A DNA stretch of 64,000 bases, taken from positions 62,001 to 126,000 of the forward strand of contig JAFWEJ010000005.1 in NCBI GenBank assembly GCA_017512985.1. Direction: 5' to 3'. Positions 16,625 through 25,644 of the stretch are shown piece after piece. This DNA is from Clostridia bacterium. GTDB taxonomy: Bacteria > Bacillota > Clostridia > Christensenellales > Aristaeellaceae. The notes under the pieces were generated by a model. It was not told the origin of the DNA. It saw nothing but the letters and a program-made list of their open reading frames with translations, and made no database searches. Made by a program: the position numbers and the translations under genes. The number at the start of each line of letters is the position of its first letter. The stretch's first letter is position 1.

Positions 16625-17407
16625 TCACTCCGCGTCCCAGACAACGATCATCCCTTCCGGCAGCACGGAGGCCAGGATCTCGTCCAGCTTCGCGGCGTAG
16701 GAAGTGTATTCCCCGATCTGCCCCTGCAGCGTCCTTTTCTTTTCCTCCACGGCTTCCGGATCGTCAAACAGGAACTTGTACTGATAGGGATCCGTGCCGG
16801 TAATCTTATCGATCTCCCCCTCCAGGGAAGAGATCCGCGCGTCCAGGTCCGGGACCTCAACCTTCCACTCTTCCCCGGAACGGTCCGCCAGCGCCGCGGC
16901 CACCAGCACCTCCAGCTCTTCCAGTTCCTTCAGGTCGTTGCAGGCATAGGCGACGGATACCCGGTTCCACAGGTCCTTCAGGTCCTCGGATTCCGCCACC
17001 TCCGGGTGAATGTCCGGGTGCAGCAGTTTCACGGTCCGGCGGTAGATCTTCCGGATCTTCGCCAGGTCCGCTTCCGTAATCTTCACAGCGCTCTTCGCGA
17101 CTTCATACTCCTCGGACATCTTCCGGAAATGCTCCTGCAGCTCCCGGGTCTCCTTCAGGATGAATTCCTGCAGTTTCCGTTCATCCGGTTCCTCGCCCCG
17201 GTTCACGGCTGCCTGGCAGAACTCGATCGTCTTTTTCTTTTTCGCGCACTCAATCTGCAGCCGGTACAGTTTCAGGATCGCCTCCCCGAACAGGCGGGTA
17301 TACTCCTGCTCCAGCTGGAAGCATTCCTTCTTCAGCGCGGACTTCCTGAGCAGCAGTTCCTCATACCGGTCATATGCGGATTTATTCATGTTCACAATCT
17401 CACTCAT
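16625..17407 (-). CDS. J-domain-like protein with long coiled coil
   Basis: The protein is 260 residues with GAGGAGGAACC before the ATG. Residues about 15 to 120 form a coiled coil (KECFQLEQEYTRLFGEAILK, ETRELQEHFRKMSEEYEVAK). Then KIRKIYRRTVKLLHPDIHPE carries the HPD signature of J domains, followed by LWNRVSVAYACNDLKELEEL, where a J domain's last helix is expected. J proteins stimulate the ATPase of DnaK-type chaperones. The placement of the J domain after a coiled coil suggests a client-specific adaptor. It heads a three-gene operon with the Sel1 and HIRAN genes. Confidence 0.75.
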   Translation of the reverse strand: MSEIVNMNKSAYDRYEELLLRKSALKKECFQLEQEYTRLFGEAILKLYRLQIECAKKKKTIEFCQAAVNRGEEPDERKLQEFILKETRELQEHFRKMSEEYEVAKSAVKITEADLAKIRKIYRRTVKLLHPDIHPEVAESEDLKDLWNRVSVAYACNDLKELEELEVLVAAALADRSGEEWKVEVPDLDARISSLEGEIDKITGTDPYQYKFLFDDPEAVEEKKRTLQGQIGEYTSYAAKLDEILASVLPEGMIVVWDAE

Positions 17408-17526
17408 TCAGGTTCCTCCTCTCACTGCATGGATGCCGGCCGGTCTCCGGATACTTCCGGGCATATTCATTTTACCGATCCAGATGCCGCAAAAAAAGAT
17501 CATCCCGCCTCTCTTTTCCGCGGTTT

Positions 17527-18774
17527 TCACTTCTCCTCTCCCAGCCGTTCCAGCGCCTCGATGGCATGTTCCTCACCCGTCTCCGCAGCCGCCCTGTAGT
17601 ACTCAACAGCCTTCTTCCGGTTCTTCCTTACGCCCTGGCCCACCTCATAGCAGTACCCGATGTTCGCAGCCGCCAGCGCGTCTCCCCGCTCCCAGCCGAG
17701 CATGTACAGTTCAAAGCCTTTCTGCAGGTCCTCCGGAACACCGGTTCCTGTGCAGTACATCCTGCCCAGGTTCACCGGGCAGTATTCGTCGCCTTCCTCG
17801 ATCCCCTGCTCATAATACCTGACCGCGGCTTCATAATCCGGTTCCTCCAGGAAACCGTTCTCCGCGTACAGGCCCATGTACAGGCTTACGCCGGGATGGC
17901 CCGCCTCATACAGCTTCCGGAAATACTCATACGCCTTCCCGTAGTCCTGGTCCACATGCTCGCCCCAATAATACATATTCGCGACATTGAACATGCCCTT
18001 TTCGTCCCCGGCATATGCCGCCTCCAGGTACCACCGGTAGGCGTTCTCCCAGTCTTCCTTCTCCTCACAGATATTTCCGAGATTCACCATGGCCGTCGCG
18101 TTCCCGAGTTCCGCGGCCTTCTCATACCAGGAAACCGCTCCTTCCATATCCGGATCATCCCCGGTCTGCAGTTCCCAGCCCCTGTTATTGTACTCGTTCC
18201 CCAGCGCAATTTTTTCCTCCGGCGTCAGGGATTCCTCTTTCTCTTCTTTCCCCGCTTCGCTGATCAGCTTCTCCAGCAGTTCCTTCTGATTTTTCTTCAA
18301 TCCGGAATAATTCTGCCGGATCTTCTCCTTCAGTTCTTCCGGGTCATACGGTTTGGGCGCCCCGCCCCCTGTCCAGGAGTATTTGAAGTTGTTGCCCCTG
18401 AGATGGCGGAAGGGATATCCTTCCAGATCAAGCCCGCCCCAGAGGATATTCATGAGATCAGCTTCCTCCACGGACGCAACCGGGATCCAGTCCTGGTAGT
18501 AGCCGTCGCCGTCATCATCAAAGCAGGAATGATATTCCGAGCGCTGCATGATCACCAGGCCGCCGCATTCATCACAGCGTGTAAGGAATCTCGCTCCGTC
18601 ATCCCACATGTAGTTGTAATGGAGCACTGTTCCGTCTTCCAGGGCGGTATACTCGCCGTAATCCCTGACCAGCGTCCCTCTGAATGCCTTCTCTGCTTCC
18701 TCTGCGTCCCCGGTTTCCCAGAAATGACAAGGAAACCTGGTTCCTTCTGTGTTCATCTTCTTCGCTCCGCTCAT
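17527..18774 (-). CDS. Sel1-repeat protein with N-terminal CxxC domain
   Basis: The protein is 415 residues from the ATG at 18774 (GGAGGGGAT site); the longer frame to 18870 is not needed. Residues about 1 to 150 form an unfamiliar domain with one CDECGG knuckle and an acidic FDDDGDGYY segment. Residues about 205 to 415 contain six Sel1 repeats (AVSWYEKAAELGNATAMVNL, AYRWYLEAAYAGDEKGMFNV, AVRYYEQGIEEGDEYCPVNL, AVEYYRAAAETGEEHAIEAL). It resembles the shorter Sel1 protein at 15870, suggesting duplication. Cytosolic. Confidence 0.8.
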   Translation of the reverse strand: MSGAKKMNTEGTRFPCHFWETGDAEEAEKAFRGTLVRDYGEYTALEDGTVLHYNYMWDDGARFLTRCDECGGLVIMQRSEYHSCFDDDGDGYYQDWIPVASVEEADLMNILWGGLDLEGYPFRHLRGNNFKYSWTGGGAPKPYDPEELKEKIRQNYSGLKKNQKELLEKLISEAGKEEKEESLTPEEKIALGNEYNNRGWELQTGDDPDMEGAVSWYEKAAELGNATAMVNLGNICEEKEDWENAYRWYLEAAYAGDEKGMFNVANMYYWGEHVDQDYGKAYEYFRKLYEAGHPGVSLYMGLYAENGFLEEPDYEAAVRYYEQGIEEGDEYCPVNLGRMYCTGTGVPEDLQKGFELYMLGWERGDALAAANIGYCYEVGQGVRKNRKKAVEYYRAAAETGEEHAIEALERLGEEK

Positions 18775-18892
18775 GCTTATCCCCTCCCGTCCTTTCTTCA
18801 TCCGTCCTTCCCTGTCACAGCCATACTGTACTGCTGAAACCACATCTTCGGGTCGCCCGCCCGGCGACATTTACCCGGTGTCCCGCCGCCAT

Positions 18893-18966
18893 ATTCAGCA
18901 TACACTACCGCCTGCCGGAAAAACCAGAAAATTCAGATTGAACTTGAAATCCGCAACTCAAGCGCA
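18893..18966 (-). repeat. Leader repeat with TCAAG palindrome, copy 2
   Basis: The leader of the 17527 gene shares with 12327-12415 a CAGCATACA block, an A-rich AAAAACCAGA-type stretch and a TCAAGC...GCTTG palindrome. The remainder of the 18775-19053 gap shows no gene. Confidence 0.4.
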
Positions 18967-19053
18967 GCTTGTTTTCCCTCCGGCCTTCCGCCGCTTTCCG
19001 ATCCATATCCATGCCTCTCCTTTCATATCCCACCCTGAAGAGGCACGAAAAAA

Positions 19054-19078
19054 CCGTCCCATCGTTCCGACAGGACGG
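19054..19078 (-). terminator. Intrinsic terminator after the helicase-nuclease gene
   Basis: The 25-base hairpin core (11-bp stem, GAA loop, then T6) is identical to the terminator cores of the two S-box-like elements at 12435 and 15167, but no aptamer precedes it. It follows the stop codon at 19086 by seven bases. Confidence 0.85.
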
Positions 19079-19085
19079 TATATCA

Positions 19086-22000
19086 TCAGCCATTTGTTTG
19101 ATTATCCATCAACTCTGTCAGCGATATCTGACCAGTTCCCTCAATCACACCCTGTGCTTTTGCAAACTGAATGGCTGCGGCAATTGCCGCTTCCACATTC
19201 TTTCCCAGGCGTTTATAGCCCAGATTCCGGGAAACAAGGAAGATCAGGCCGTCCCGGTCCATTGTTCCGTTATGCTGCTTCAGGGTATAGCAGATGGCAT
19301 TCTTCAGTTCATGCGGGCTGATCTCTTCACAGTTCCTGTTCGGCTCTGCCCGGAACACCTTATAGGCATTGGGATCCGTTTCCTTCTCCCAGCAGAACGT
19401 AACACCCTTTGTCTTGACGTTTCGGATATTCGCGGCACGGAGCGCTTTTTCTGTTGCCTCCGTGACAGCGTTCGTCTGACGCTTCACGCCAAACGTCGTC
19501 CAGGTCCTCCACATAAGTGTGGAATAGTGGATGGGTGCTTCAGCCTTCAGGATGATCTCAGCCCGGCGGGTGATTTCCTTCCGGTTCGCCGGCGCCACAT
19601 AATCCTCTGTGTCGATCGGCGTTGTCGGAATTTGCGCATACACATATTCAACCGGGCGGTAATCTCCGGAGAATCGCGGATCGCCGTCTATAGTATCCTG
19701 TACAATTTCTTCTGGCTGTTGTACCGGTTCCTCAGACTCTTCAACGGGTTCGGACTGCGGTTCTTTTTCCACCCGGGGTTCTTCCGGAACATCCTCATCC
19801 TCTTCCGGTTCTTCCTCGGGAAGTACCGGCTGCACAGGTTCTTCCGGAACCGCGGGTGTTTCCTGTGCTTCCGGCTTCTTCTCCGCCCAGATCTCGATGT
19901 TCAGACCCGGAATATCCAGTTTGAACATATCCTGAGTTTCCGTTTCTTCTTCCGTAATGACCTCTTCCACCTCTGCCGCCAGTTCCTTCTCCACTGCCTC
20001 CGTCATGGCTTCCGGAGCCAAGTGTTTGTCCCTTTCCTTTTCGGCGTTCCTGAGCTCTGCCTTTTTCCGCATCTCTTCCAGCTTCTCCAGAATGATCCGG
20101 ATCTGTTTATCCGCGTTATCCCACCAGTCAATCGTCCACACCCGCAGGAGCGTCCATCCCAGCCGACGCAGCACACTGACCTGGGCAATCTCGCGGTCAC
20201 GCGTATTGCCGGTCATACGGTAATTCTCTCCGTCCAGCAGGATGCCCATTAGATATTGGGTCGGATCATAGGGATCCACCACGGCAATATCCACATGGAA
20301 GCTGGAATGCCCGATATTCGTCTGGCACTCATAGCCCTTTTCACGGATTGCGCTGCAGATCCGGGACATAATTCCGTCTCCGGTCTCCCCATCGTCCCGC
20401 ATAGGCTTCCGCGCCGCACTCAGATCATTTCCTTCCGCGTAATGCAGGAATTCCTTAAATGCTTTCAGGCCCTCAGACGATGTATCGTTCGCCCTGATTT
20501 GTGTCGAATCCATGCTGGTAAAGATCAGCATCTCCACCCTGGCGCGGGAGAAAGCCACATTCAGCCGCTTTCCTCCTCCGGACTGGTTGATCGGGCCGAA
20601 GTGCATGCTGATGTTTCCCTTTTCATCCGGGCCATATCCGACGGAGAACATGATCACATCCCGCTCATCGCCCTGAACGTTTTCCAGGTTCTTAACAAAC
20701 AGCTTATCCTCTCCGGTGTTTGCCCACTCGTCAAAACCCTTGTCCTTCTTATATGCCTTTTCCAGCTTATTCAGGATCAATTCCTGCTGTTTGAGGTTAA
20801 ATGTCACAACACCAATGGATAGTTTCCTCTTTTCCGGGTCCATATAGCGATGAATAATCTCTTCCACTATTGCTTTCGCTTCAACCTCATTTGTATTGTT
20901 CTTGTATACACCGTTCACCCGGATCGCCCTGACGCGCCGTTCCCTGTCATTGGCTGACGGGAATGTGAACATCTTGTTCCCGTAGAATTCATAGTTGCTG
21001 AAGGCGATCAGGCTCTCATGCGTGCTGCGGTAATGCCACTGCAGATACTGTGACGGAACCCCCAGCGCCAGCGCGTCATCCAGGATGCTGTCCAGGTCTT
21101 CCAGACTCACGTCTTCCGCAATCTGCCTGTCGGCAGCAAAGAAGGATGTGGGCGGCATCTGTTTCGGATCGCCGACGATGACGGCCGCTTTAGCCCGTGC
21201 CAGTGCGCCGACTGCTTTACAGGTCGGCAGCTGGGAGGCTTCGTCAAAAATCACCACATCGAACACGTCGTTCTTCCGCTCCAGATACTGCGCCACAGAG
21301 TCCGGACTCATCAGCATAACGGGACAAAGCTTCTGGATGATATGGGACAATTTCTCGAACAGCGTACGGATCGACATACCCCTGGCATTGCTGCCGATGG
21401 CCTTCCGCAGCATGTTCAGTTCCATACCCGCTTCAGCGGAGCTCAGGTTGGTCGGGATCTGCCCAACCAGCTTATTGTATATTTCAGTTTTTGTATGCTC
21501 AATCAGCGCATCGTCCAGCTGTTTGAGCTGCCGGACGGATTCATTGAAGGAGGATCCGGAGAAAGTGCTCAGCACTTCGTCTGTGCTCATCACTCCATTG
21601 ATCAGCGCGTAATACAGGCCCTTCCTGCAGGCAGGATAGACCGCATCGGAAGGCATCCCGCCTTCATACGCCTTGATAACCGGTTCCAGGCCGGCAGCCA
21701 GGCATTCATTCCGGCAGCCGACATAAATGGACCAGTCCTTCAGCGCTGAAGGCGTCTCCTGCAGGTACTGTGCCATAGCGATTTCTTCTTCAACCAGGCT
21801 CGATTCCTGATGCCGCTCCAGGACTGTATTCAGCTCGTTCCTCCGCCCGAAGAACGCTTCAAAGGCTTTCCGGTATTCCGCAAGCGCTGTATCGGATACG
21901 CTGATGCCTTTCAGCACAGACAAATCCGCCTTGCAGGCAGTCAGCTCCTGGCGCAGTTCATCTGCCTGGGCCCTGGCTTCCTCCAGTCCGCTGACAGTCT

Positions 22001-25000
22001 CGACCAGTGCAATAATCTTCTTCTCTTCTTCAGACAGCTGGTCATTCAGCTCCTGGCAGGCTTTCGAGCGTTCCTGCCATTCTTTCACTTTCCCTGCGAT
22101 GATCGGGATCATCTCGGGAACAACGGCCTTGTTCGCCACTTCCTGCAGTTCGGCGGCGATGGCTTTCATGGCAGCGCCTTTGCCGATCAGCTTCTTTTCC
22201 GCAGCCTCGCAGCGCCGGATGAGCGCTGCCATATCCGCGTTCAGGAATTCTTCCTTCCAGCTCTTCAGGAAGTCCTGTTTATCCTTTTCGACGGTTTCAT
22301 GAGCTTCCAGGTATTTCCGAATCTTTTTGGAGTCTCCGCCTGTCAGCCACAGCGCGGCTTCACCAGAACCCTGAACCTTTACCGCACAATCGGCATAACG
22401 GAGCAGTTCCCCGTATCCGCCAGTTGTTTCCGGTACAGGCCTGCCGCAATTCTCCGCAAGCCGGGCTGCGGCTGCCTTCATCGTCTCAGCAGCTTTCAGG
22501 TAGGCATTGACAGCCTCTTCCGCCTTTGCCCGGATCGCGAAGGAATAATTGTCCAGCTCAATTGTCCGGAGCGGATGATGCAGCGGATCCCGGACATCGT
22601 CGCCGGCTGCCGTCAGTTTCCCGATGAGGGATCTGTGGCTCCGGATCTGTTCATTCGTCATCTCCCGGACTTCATCCCGGGAGAAAGGAATCATCTGATC
22701 CTGTTCGGAAGTGGTTTCGTACAGGTCAATCAGCTCATACAGGCTGTACCCGCAGGTCCGTGTCTGATGCAGATGCTGCATATACCGGTCCAGTTCATCC
22801 CTGCTGAGATTAAACTTTTTCAGGTATGCTTCATATTCATCTTTCTTCTTGCGTCCCTGGTTAGCCAGCGCCTTGTCCAGCTGAGTCAGTACATGCTTCT
22901 TATTCGCCTTATCGGAATAAAGCTCCAGGCAGAAATCCCCGATTCCCAGTGAGGACAGCCGTTTCTCCACAACGGACAGCGCGGCCATTTTTTCCGCGAC
23001 AAACAGGACGCGTTTCCCGTGCGCCATGAGGTTTGCGATCATACCGGTAATCGTCTGGGACTTGCCCGTCCCCGGCGGTCCGTGCAGCACGAAGGTCTTC
23101 CCCTGAGCAGCCATCTCAATTGCTTTCAGCTGGGTGCCGTCCACCGTGATCGGCAGATAGATCTCCTCTGCGCCGGCGTTATCACTCTGTTCAACATCCC
23201 AGTCCACATGGCCCTTCATCAGGCTGCGGACAATCCCGCTGTTATCCAGCATGTCACCTGCCCGATGGATATCATTCCACATAGCAAACTGGGCAAAGCT
23301 GAAGTTGCCGATTACACAGGTCTCAAACACATCCCAGCCCCGTACCGTCTGTAAATGGCTGCGAACAATAGCAAACGTCCTCTTGATATCAACGCCATGA
23401 TCGTCCCTGGGGAGAGGATCCAGGCCGCCGATATCGATATTGTGGTTTTGCTTCATCATCTCCAGAAGCGTCAGGTTAAAATGCGGTTCTTCATCCCGCA
23501 TATGGAAGGCGTATCCCTGATTGGCAGACTTCCGAACCATCTCTATTGGAACCAGGACAAGTGGTGCATGGTACAGTTTCCCTTCGTCATCAAACCAGCG
23601 TAGCAAGCCGATGGCAAGGTATAGACTGCTGACACCGTTCTCTTGTTGCGAAGCAGAAGCAACCCGATACATCGCTGTCAGGTTTTTATCCAATTCTTCT
23701 GGTCTACGATAAGTATACAAGCGGTGGTTCCTGGCTTCCTGGCGCCACAAGTCTGCATAATCCTTTTTCCCGAAACGCCAGTCTGTCAGTTCATATGCTC
23801 CATGATTCTTCTCTAGTAATACAGCAAGTGCTGGAATGAATGTTGTTTCCCCTTTCTCATCCTTTTTTTCAATCCCGTATTTAAGTACATCCAGGTGAAT
23901 CGGGCATAAAGTAAAATCTTCTCCATCTGCTAAGGCGTTTTCCAATTCATCCACATACGAAGATGCGATAGGCTCAACAATTTTTATCGGGAGATTCAGC
24001 AGCATATTACGTGTGGTGAGATCAAGTAGCTTTGTTTCCCATAATTCTTTTTTATTTGTGATTTTCCTTTTTCCGGTATTCAGATCTTTTTGAATAACTA
24101 TCTTTCGAGCTTCGGGTGCTGCTGTAATTTCATCATCTTTTCTTTCAACAACATCAATTTCATAATGGCCATCTTTCAATGTGCGGGAAAAGAGAGGACG
24201 TATCCCTTTTTCTCTGGAAGCACATACATCCAATGCAAAGTTGAACTTTTCCGGTGACAGATTACCTTTCTTCTCCGGAATCGACATTGCTTGTTCAAAA
24301 GAGATACTATTACCTGCACACATAGCCGTGCATTCGACAAAAAGTATCTCACCAGACCCCTTCTGATATCTCTTTACAATTTCTTCATTTGTATCTCTTC
24401 CATTAATCAGGAAAATCTCAGAGAGTTGTGTTTCATGAAGCCAGAATCCAGTGAAGATATGGCCTATCTTTGCATATAGAACAGGACGTAATCCCATCGC
24501 CTCCAAGCATGCTGCGTAAAGGAGCGTCATATCCATACATGTGCCAAGACGCTGTTCCAGCATTACTTCAGGAGTACGTATGCGTTGGCCTACCCCGTAC
24601 AGTTCAGCGGTAGCCGGTGGTTCAGCGTAAACAATATTTTTCTTTTGTATAGCAGCGTAAGCAGCAGCGGCGAGCTCTATTACTCGATTAGGATCTTCTC
24701 TTTGATATCCTTCCAATGAAGGATCCTTTCCCCATTTTTTCAGAATCATTGCCGCATCATGAATCAAACCAACAACTACAGGATGGTTTGGCATAACAAA
24801 CGATGACAATAAATCTCTGTAATTTGATCCCATACTCTGATCATAGGTCAGAATCATGATTTCGCCTTGGATTCCCGTAATGAATTCATCGCCCTGGAGC
24901 AAAGCCATTTTTACATTAATACTGATTGGCTCTGTTAATTCCGCCAACAGTTCCCCGTTGATATGGATCTCCGGATCATCTACTTGCATCGGTTTTCCAG

Positions 25001-25223
25001 GCAGGACAGGATCAAGCGGGATACAGGTATCGCACATCATTTCAGTCTCAGGCATAATCACAAGCGACAGGTCTTCAATCGGATCCTGTGTATTGTTAAC
25101 AATACGTATACCGCGTATGGGACTGATACCATACTGATACATGACACAATTGAATATGTCCATTCGTTCCACATAAATTCCAACATCGTCTGGCTGAATA
25201 CATCTGACTTCATTGTCTGCCAT
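19086..25223 (-). CDS. Giant DUF4011 superfamily-1 helicase with Vsr-like nuclease and transglutaminase-like domain
   Basis: The protein is 2045 residues, with GGAGGAAAGC before the ATG. Order: N-terminal region of unknown fold; a transglutaminase-like segment (Cys in RLGTCMDMTLLYAACLEAMG near 229, His in KIGHIFTGFW near 255); DUF4011 from about 393 (WETKLLDLTTRNMLLN); helicase Walker A GPPGTGKSQT (about 715 to 724), Walker B FDEASQ, then GDPKQMPP, WHYRSTHESL and NVAFSRAR motifs; a Vsr/DUF559-type nuclease (SFHVDIAVV, then LRRLGWTLLRVWTIDWW); an acidic Pro/Glu linker; and a C-terminal DUF3320-like region (AEIILKAEAPIHYSTLMWRT). The whole resembles large helicase-nucleases found in defence islands. 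It is divergent from an FtsK-like motor. Unfriendly linker and lower GC suggest transfer. Confidence 0.85.
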   Translation of the reverse strand: MADNEVRCIQPDDVGIYVERMDIFNCVMYQYGISPIRGIRIVNNTQDPIEDLSLVIMPETEMMCDTCIPLDPVLPGKPMQVDDPEIHINGELLAELTEPISINVKMALLQGDEFITGIQGEIMILTYDQSMGSNYRDLLSSFVMPNHPVVVGLIHDAAMILKKWGKDPSLEGYQREDPNRVIELAAAAYAAIQKKNIVYAEPPATAELYGVGQRIRTPEVMLEQRLGTCMDMTLLYAACLEAMGLRPVLYAKIGHIFTGFWLHETQLSEIFLINGRDTNEEIVKRYQKGSGEILFVECTAMCAGNSISFEQAMSIPEKKGNLSPEKFNFALDVCASREKGIRPLFSRTLKDGHYEIDVVERKDDEITAAPEARKIVIQKDLNTGKRKITNKKELWETKLLDLTTRNMLLNLPIKIVEPIASSYVDELENALADGEDFTLCPIHLDVLKYGIEKKDEKGETTFIPALAVLLEKNHGAYELTDWRFGKKDYADLWRQEARNHRLYTYRRPEELDKNLTAMYRVASASQQENGVSSLYLAIGLLRWFDDEGKLYHAPLVLVPIEMVRKSANQGYAFHMRDEEPHFNLTLLEMMKQNHNIDIGGLDPLPRDDHGVDIKRTFAIVRSHLQTVRGWDVFETCVIGNFSFAQFAMWNDIHRAGDMLDNSGIVRSLMKGHVDWDVEQSDNAGAEEIYLPITVDGTQLKAIEMAAQGKTFVLHGPPGTGKSQTITGMIANLMAHGKRVLFVAEKMAALSVVEKRLSSLGIGDFCLELYSDKANKKHVLTQLDKALANQGRKKKDEYEAYLKKFNLSRDELDRYMQHLHQTRTCGYSLYELIDLYETTSEQDQMIPFSRDEVREMTNEQIRSHRSLIGKLTAAGDDVRDPLHHPLRTIELDNYSFAIRAKAEEAVNAYLKAAETMKAAAARLAENCGRPVPETTGGYGELLRYADCAVKVQGSGEAALWLTGGDSKKIRKYLEAHETVEKDKQDFLKSWKEEFLNADMAALIRRCEAAEKKLIGKGAAMKAIAAELQEVANKAVVPEMIPIIAGKVKEWQERSKACQELNDQLSEEEKKIIALVETVSGLEEARAQADELRQELTACKADLSVLKGISVSDTALAEYRKAFEAFFGRRNELNTVLERHQESSLVEEEIAMAQYLQETPSALKDWSIYVGCRNECLAAGLEPVIKAYEGGMPSDAVYPACRKGLYYALINGVMSTDEVLSTFSGSSFNESVRQLKQLDDALIEHTKTEIYNKLVGQIPTNLSSAEAGMELNMLRKAIGSNARGMSIRTLFEKLSHIIQKLCPVMLMSPDSVAQYLERKNDVFDVVIFDEASQLPTCKAVGALARAKAAVIVGDPKQMPPTSFFAADRQIAEDVSLEDLDSILDDALALGVPSQYLQWHYRSTHESLIAFSNYEFYGNKMFTFPSANDRERRVRAIRVNGVYKNNTNEVEAKAIVEEIIHRYMDPEKRKLSIGVVTFNLKQQELILNKLEKAYKKDKGFDEWANTGEDKLFVKNLENVQGDERDVIMFSVGYGPDEKGNISMHFGPINQSGGGKRLNVAFSRARVEMLIFTSMDSTQIRANDTSSEGLKAFKEFLHYAEGNDLSAARKPMRDDGETGDGIMSRICSAIREKGYECQTNIGHSSFHVDIAVVDPYDPTQYLMGILLDGENYRMTGNTRDREIAQVSVLRRLGWTLLRVWTIDWWDNADKQIRIILEKLEEMRKKAELRNAEKERDKHLAPEAMTEAVEKELAAEVEEVITEEETETQDMFKLDIPGLNIEIWAEKKPEAQETPAVPEEPVQPVLPEEEPEEDEDVPEEPRVEKEPQSEPVEESEEPVQQPEEIVQDTIDGDPRFSGDYRPVEYVYAQIPTTPIDTEDYVAPANRKEITRRAEIILKAEAPIHYSTLMWRTWTTFGVKRQTNAVTEATEKALRAANIRNVKTKGVTFCWEKETDPNAYKVFRAEPNRNCEEISPHELKNAICYTLKQHNGTMDRDGLIFLVSRNLGYKRLGKNVEAAIAAAIQFAKAQGVIEGTGQISLTELMDNQTNG

Positions 25224-25644
25224 ACTGCTTTCCTCCGTATGCTTTAATGATCAATTATTCATTGCTATTATCTTTTCAACAACCTCAAGAAATCTATAAA
25301 ACAGTTTGTTTATTATATTATACAGTCAGAAAGCACAAATGAAAAGCAATTGCGAAAAAGAGAGAGCGCCGACCCGCTCTGAACACAACCAGCATTTCAC
25401 TTATTAAACATTAACCATTTCTACTGTTCATCATTTAACTCATTCACTTCATCAAACCTACAGGCCGATTCCCACCAGAACAAGTATTATTCCGCATAAT
25501 AATCGTTTTCTTTTACGATCACTGTATTAACGCCGTAACAACCTTCCCGTTATGCTGTTTCCAATATTATTGAAAAATGAGAAGGCATCGTATAAAATAC
25601 ACCTAGAAACAATAATTTGCCTTGTCTACAGGGAGATGATATCA
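25224..25644. other. Divergent intergenic region, 421 bases, AT-rich
   Basis: This region separates the helicase and FtsK-like genes, which are transcribed away from each other, so it must hold both promoters. It is clearly more AT-rich than the window average. I see repeat copy B at 25490-25555 and a weaker match to the 15380 area near 25325-25365, but no convincing gene and no promoter I would commit to. Confidence 0.6.
25490..25555. repeat. Intergenic repeat, copy B
   Basis: About three quarters identical to 15296-15368 (TATTCCGCATAAT, TTTCTTTT, ATCACTG, CCTTCCCGTTAT blocks in the same order). It precedes the FtsK-like gene. Confidence 0.5.
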
